Positions 61,366-64,000 of a DNA stretch of 64,000 bases are shown here, in pieces. A program made the translations under genes and the position numbers. This DNA comes from CADEEN01 sp963706685 (lineage in GTDB: Bacteria > Pseudomonadota > Gammaproteobacteria > Burkholderiales > Burkholderiaceae_C): assembly GCA_963706685.1 (NCBI GenBank), contig CAVPMY010000010.1:62001-126000 (forward strand), written 5' to 3'. Numbering within the stretch: position 1 is the first letter of the stretch; each line of letters opens with the position of its first letter. The notes under the pieces are model-generated. The model was not told the origin of the DNA. It saw nothing but the letters and a program-made list of their open reading frames with translations, and ran no database searches.

Positions 61366-62776
61366 CGGCCGCCGCGTGTTCACAGACCACACGTCGTTGT
61401 TTGCCGCTGCGCCCGCGCTCGACGCTGCCGTTTTCGCTTTGGCAACGCAGGCGCGTCGTGCCCAGGCCCTGCTCGCGCAGGAAGGCGCGCAGTGCCGTGC
61501 CGGCCGCGTCGCGCGAACCGCCGCCGTAGACGTCCAGCCGCAATGACTGCGGTCCGCGCTGCGCCAGTTGAAAATCGAATACGCCGGCCTCGTCTTCGAG
61601 CACTGTCGTCAGCGCCAGCGGCGCCAGGTGCACTGCGTGGCCGTGCGCGTCTTCGAGCGTCAGAACGTCGTCGGCGCGGCCCTGCACTTCGATCACCGGC
61701 AGGCTGGCGCCGCATTCACACGGGCCGGGCACGAAGCGCACATGGTCGCCGAGGTCGTAGCGGATGATCGGCTGTACGTGGTTGGCCAGATTGGTCAGCA
61801 GCGTCGTCGCGCCGAATTCTCCCGGCGGCACGGCGCGGCCGCGTTCATCGACGGGCTCGAGGATGACCCAATCGGCGTTGACGTGCAGATGGCCGCAGCG
61901 GCATTCGTTGGCGATGAGAAAACACTCGCTGGCGCCATAGCTGTCGCGCACCGGCGCATGAAAGCGCTCGCCGAGCGTGCGCCGCACGGCCGTTGTCAGC
62001 GTCTCGCCGCCGGTCCACAGGGCACGCGGCGCGATCTTCAGCCGGCCCGCGTCCTGTTCTTCCGACAGCACCCAGGCCATGCTCGCGTAGCTGGCCAGCA
62101 CGGTCGGCGCGAAGGCGTTGAGCTGCGCGACCAGTTGCGGCATCGGTTGCAGGAACGAAAAGCTTCGCGACGTCGCGCCGAGCCAGGGGTTGAGCTGGCG
62201 CGCGCGCTCGAAGGCGACGACGCTGGCAAAGTGGCCGTCGATCGCGGCAACGAATGCAATGCGCTCCAAGCCCGTCCCGGCGCCCCAGAAGTCGGCCCAG
62301 CCGGCCGGGCCCGCCAGGGAGATTGGTCCGCGGGCGGCCTCGAGTGCGTCGGTCACGGCGAGCGTTTGCGCGTCCTGCACGAACAGCGCCGGCTCGCCGC
62401 TGCTGCCCGAGCTTTCCCAGACGAGGTAGCGGCCGAGGTAGGCCTGGCCGCGGTTGCTGCGCTCGTGCACGAAGGCGCGCAGTGCGGACAATGTCAGCGC
62501 CGGGTCGGTGACCCAATCGGCAAAGCGCTGCATCAACTCGCGCTTGCGCAGCGGGCGCAAGCGCTGCAGCCTGACCTGCGCGGATGCCGCGGGCCCCGCC
62601 TCGTCCAGTCGCTCGCGGTAAATGGGCGAGTGCAGCGCCGCGTCGTCGAGCAAGGCTTGCAGTCGCAGCGTCTGGTGCGCCTGCCAGGACGATGCCGCGG
62701 CGCGTGAGGTGGCGAGCGCGTCGCCATAGGCGCACGCGGTGCGCCAAGCGTCATAGACGGGAGCGTTGATCGACAT
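61298..62776 (-). CDS. PaaK-like adenylate-forming enzyme
   Basis: 492 residues from the ATG at 62776 (MSINAPVYDAWRTACAYGDA). The AMP-binding loop is YLVWESSGSSGEPALFVQD; the core motif is DSYGASECFLIANECRCGHL; then IIRYDLGDHVRFVPG and IEVQGRADDVLTLED, typical of the phenylacetate-CoA ligase-like family. The length fits adenylating enzymes that form acyl-CoA or acyl-AMP. Paired cysteines in ECRCGHL and PCECGASL are common in PaaK relatives. Substrate unknown; no phenylacetate genes are near. Convergent overlap with the YqjK-like gene at its 3' end. Confidence 0.85.
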   Translation of the reverse strand: MSINAPVYDAWRTACAYGDALATSRAAASSWQAHQTLRLQALLDDAALHSPIYRERLDEAGPAASAQVRLQRLRPLRKRELMQRFADWVTDPALTLSALRAFVHERSNRGQAYLGRYLVWESSGSSGEPALFVQDAQTLAVTDALEAARGPISLAGPAGWADFWGAGTGLERIAFVAAIDGHFASVVAFERARQLNPWLGATSRSFSFLQPMPQLVAQLNAFAPTVLASYASMAWVLSEEQDAGRLKIAPRALWTGGETLTTAVRRTLGERFHAPVRDSYGASECFLIANECRCGHLHVNADWVILEPVDERGRAVPPGEFGATTLLTNLANHVQPIIRYDLGDHVRFVPGPCECGASLPVIEVQGRADDVLTLEDAHGHAVHLAPLALTTVLEDEAGVFDFQLAQRGPQSLRLDVYGGGSRDAAGTALRAFLREQGLGTTRLRCQSENGSVERGRSGKQRRVVCEHAAAVSVVEAERRARRAAVRSRRATA

Positions 62777-62950
62777 CGTGTCGTGTCTGTTGCACGACGG
62801 CGAGCGATACTTCCTGCTCAACGCGGCACAAGGTCATGGCGTGGTTTGTCCGGCATGGTACGCCCGCGTTGCTTGGCGCGCTCGGCCATTTTGGCGTGGT
62901 GCTATGCCATATAGGCCTCACCTGCCACGTGGTCGGTGCGACGGCCTCTG

Positions 62951-63775
62951 TCATGCCGCACACGCCAATGCCTCGTGCGCCGGCGCGGCCTCGTCGACTG
63001 CACCGCGTGTGCTGCGCGCGCAGCGCTTCAGGCGCTGCTGGTCCAGGATCTCGACTTCGCGGTTGTCCACGCGCAGACAGCCGCGCTCAGACAGCACGCG
63101 CAGCGAGCGGCTGATGGTCTCGTGCGCCAGGCCGAGGTGGTTGGCAATGTCGCGCCGGTTCATGCGCAACAGCAGGCGGCGCGGCGACTGGCCGCGCTCG
63201 GCCATGCGGCCCGACAACTGAACGAGAAAGCGCGCCAGGCGTGCATCGGCAGCCACCGCCGACATGACCTCGGCGATTTCGCCGGCGTGGGCGAGCTGGC
63301 GCGCGATCAGCGCCTGCAGCGCCTTGTCGAGCGCCGGCGAGCGCTGGCGCAGCCCCGCCAGCCCGGCCATCGGCAGCGCGATGACACGGCTGTCTTCGAG
63401 CGCCTCGGCGCCAAACGCGTAGTGCTCGCGGTACAAGCCGTCGTAGCCGATCACATCACGCGCCCAGGCAAAGGCGAGCACATGTTCATAGCCGTCTTCG
63501 GCGGTCTTCAGGCACTTGAAGCTGCCGGTCTGCACGATGTAGAGCGTCTCGGCATGTGCGCCTTCGTGAACCAGGGTGGCGCCGCGGGCCACGCGGTGAA
63601 CCGCGAAACGCTCGCTGCTGTCGCAGTCCTCGGCATCGCAGCTGCCGCCGAGCAGTTCGATCAGCGCGCGCAGGTCCATCTGCAAGGTCTCGGCGCCGAC
63701 GCGGTGCACGAACCAGGCTGAGTTGAGGGCGCCAAAGCGGCGAACGGCGCCGGATGCGGGCATCGCAGTGGCCAT
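62951..63775 (-). CDS. Crp/Fnr-family transcriptional regulator
   Basis: 274 residues from the ATG at 63775, which has AAGGAGAG upstream. The sensory beta-roll (RGATLVHEGAHAETLYIVQT, VLAFAWARDVIGYDGLYREH) and the winged helix (LLLRMNRRDIANHLGLAHET then ISRSLRVLSERGCLRVDNRE) are FNR-type, with the E-TISR recognition helix. The N-terminal region has only CDAEDC, so a four-Cys [4Fe-4S] site as in E. coli FNR is not evident. With the regulator at 2669 it is one of two FNR-like proteins that could read the TTGNN-N4-RTCAA sites in this window. Confidence 0.92.
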   Translation of the reverse strand: MATAMPASGAVRRFGALNSAWFVHRVGAETLQMDLRALIELLGGSCDAEDCDSSERFAVHRVARGATLVHEGAHAETLYIVQTGSFKCLKTAEDGYEHVLAFAWARDVIGYDGLYREHYAFGAEALEDSRVIALPMAGLAGLRQRSPALDKALQALIARQLAHAGEIAEVMSAVAADARLARFLVQLSGRMAERGQSPRRLLLRMNRRDIANHLGLAHETISRSLRVLSERGCLRVDNREVEILDQQRLKRCARSTRGAVDEAAPAHEALACAA

Positions 63776-64000
63776 GGAAGTCTCTCCTTGAAGTGTTGAG
63801 GAACTGGACTCGAGGATCGACCGCACCGCGTCCGGCGGCAATCAGCGTCGGCGGCGCTGAACTGTCGGAACTTGCCGGACGGCTTGTCGGACTTTTCCGA
63901 ACGGCCGCCCTCGGCGGCGTGACGGAATCGTGAACCCTGCTTGATCGTCGCGTGAACCGCCGCACCGAGACTTCCCTGCACGGCGGCAGCGGATCGTTTT
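63776..64000. other. Upstream region of the Crp/Fnr gene to window edge
   Basis: 225 bases with no supportable gene. It holds the ribosome-binding site of the Crp/Fnr gene and presumably its promoter. No TTGNN-N4-RTCAA box was found by eye. Confidence 0.4.

Noticed and set aside
1..64000. tRNA, rRNA, CRISPR array, insertion sequence or prophage
   Set aside because: No transposase, integrase or phage structural protein, no regularly spaced repeats and no tRNA-like cloverleaf was recognised by eye; a dedicated tRNA scan was not possible.

Overview
The window is GC-rich (roughly two thirds G+C) bacterial chromosome with strong third-position GC bias. Gene families and layout point to a betaproteobacterium of the order Burkholderiales, probably near the Rubrivivax/Leptothrix/Methylibium group; this placement is inferred from gene content, not from a marker gene. 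No rRNA, tRNA, CRISPR array, prophage or complete insertion sequence was recognised.

0-9 kb looks like a low-oxygen and energy-storage block: a CcoI/FixI-type copper P-ATPase cut by the window edge, a stand-alone carbamoyltransferase-like domain, a divergent Crp/Fnr regulator, a two-component pair, a HemG-like flavodoxin and a PHA synthase. 9-14 kb has a large winged-helix/NTPase regulator facing a 50-residue membrane protein, then a protein with two nucleoside-deoxyribosyltransferase-like domains and a coiled-coil membrane protein. 14.4-20.2 kb has a PLP decarboxylase, a DegT aminotransferase and a HisD-family dehydrogenase, with a divergent MocR-type regulator. All four are broken by many single-base indels, while the encoded protein sequence between the breaks is well preserved. 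20-26 kb carries a phosphoribosyltransferase, a small hydrolase, arcC-arcB and an orphan hypX.

26-41 kb is an envelope and secretion region: two paralogous secreted proteins of about 141 residues, a lipoprotein with delta-60 repeats, an esterase, and a CsgG-like lipoprotein/ECF sigma/anti-sigma operon holding an unusual pair of inverted hairpins. Embedded in it is a compact operon at 27.3-32.0 kb: membrane protein, NNMT/TEMT-like methyltransferase, small membrane protein, DUF4395, class V PLP enzyme, LuxR regulator. 41-47 kb is regulatory: a large LuxR ATPase, then an ECF sigma factor with a Ser/Thr kinase carrying a TPR-like sensor. 47-64 kb holds mgtA, a ferritin-like protein, a second winged-helix/NTPase regulator, a hydrolase/DUF6544 pair, creA, dgoK-dgoA-mgsA, a lipoprotein cytochrome c, BON and YqjD/E/K-like stress proteins, a PaaK-like ligase and a second Crp/Fnr regulator.

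A theme joins distant parts of the window. Six intergenic sites fit a Crp/Fnr-type box (TTGNN-N4-RTCAA). They sit upstream of the carbamoyltransferase-like/ccoI pair and fnr, hemG/phaC, arcB, mgtA, a hydrolase, and the cytochrome c/BON genes. With a Crp/Fnr regulator at each end, this suggests a microaerobic or dormancy regulon. Isolated single-base shifts also interrupt the sensor kinase, the first winged-helix regulator, the delta-60 lipoprotein, the esterase, the Ser/Thr kinase and the ferritin-like gene. Sequencing or assembly error is the simplest explanation.
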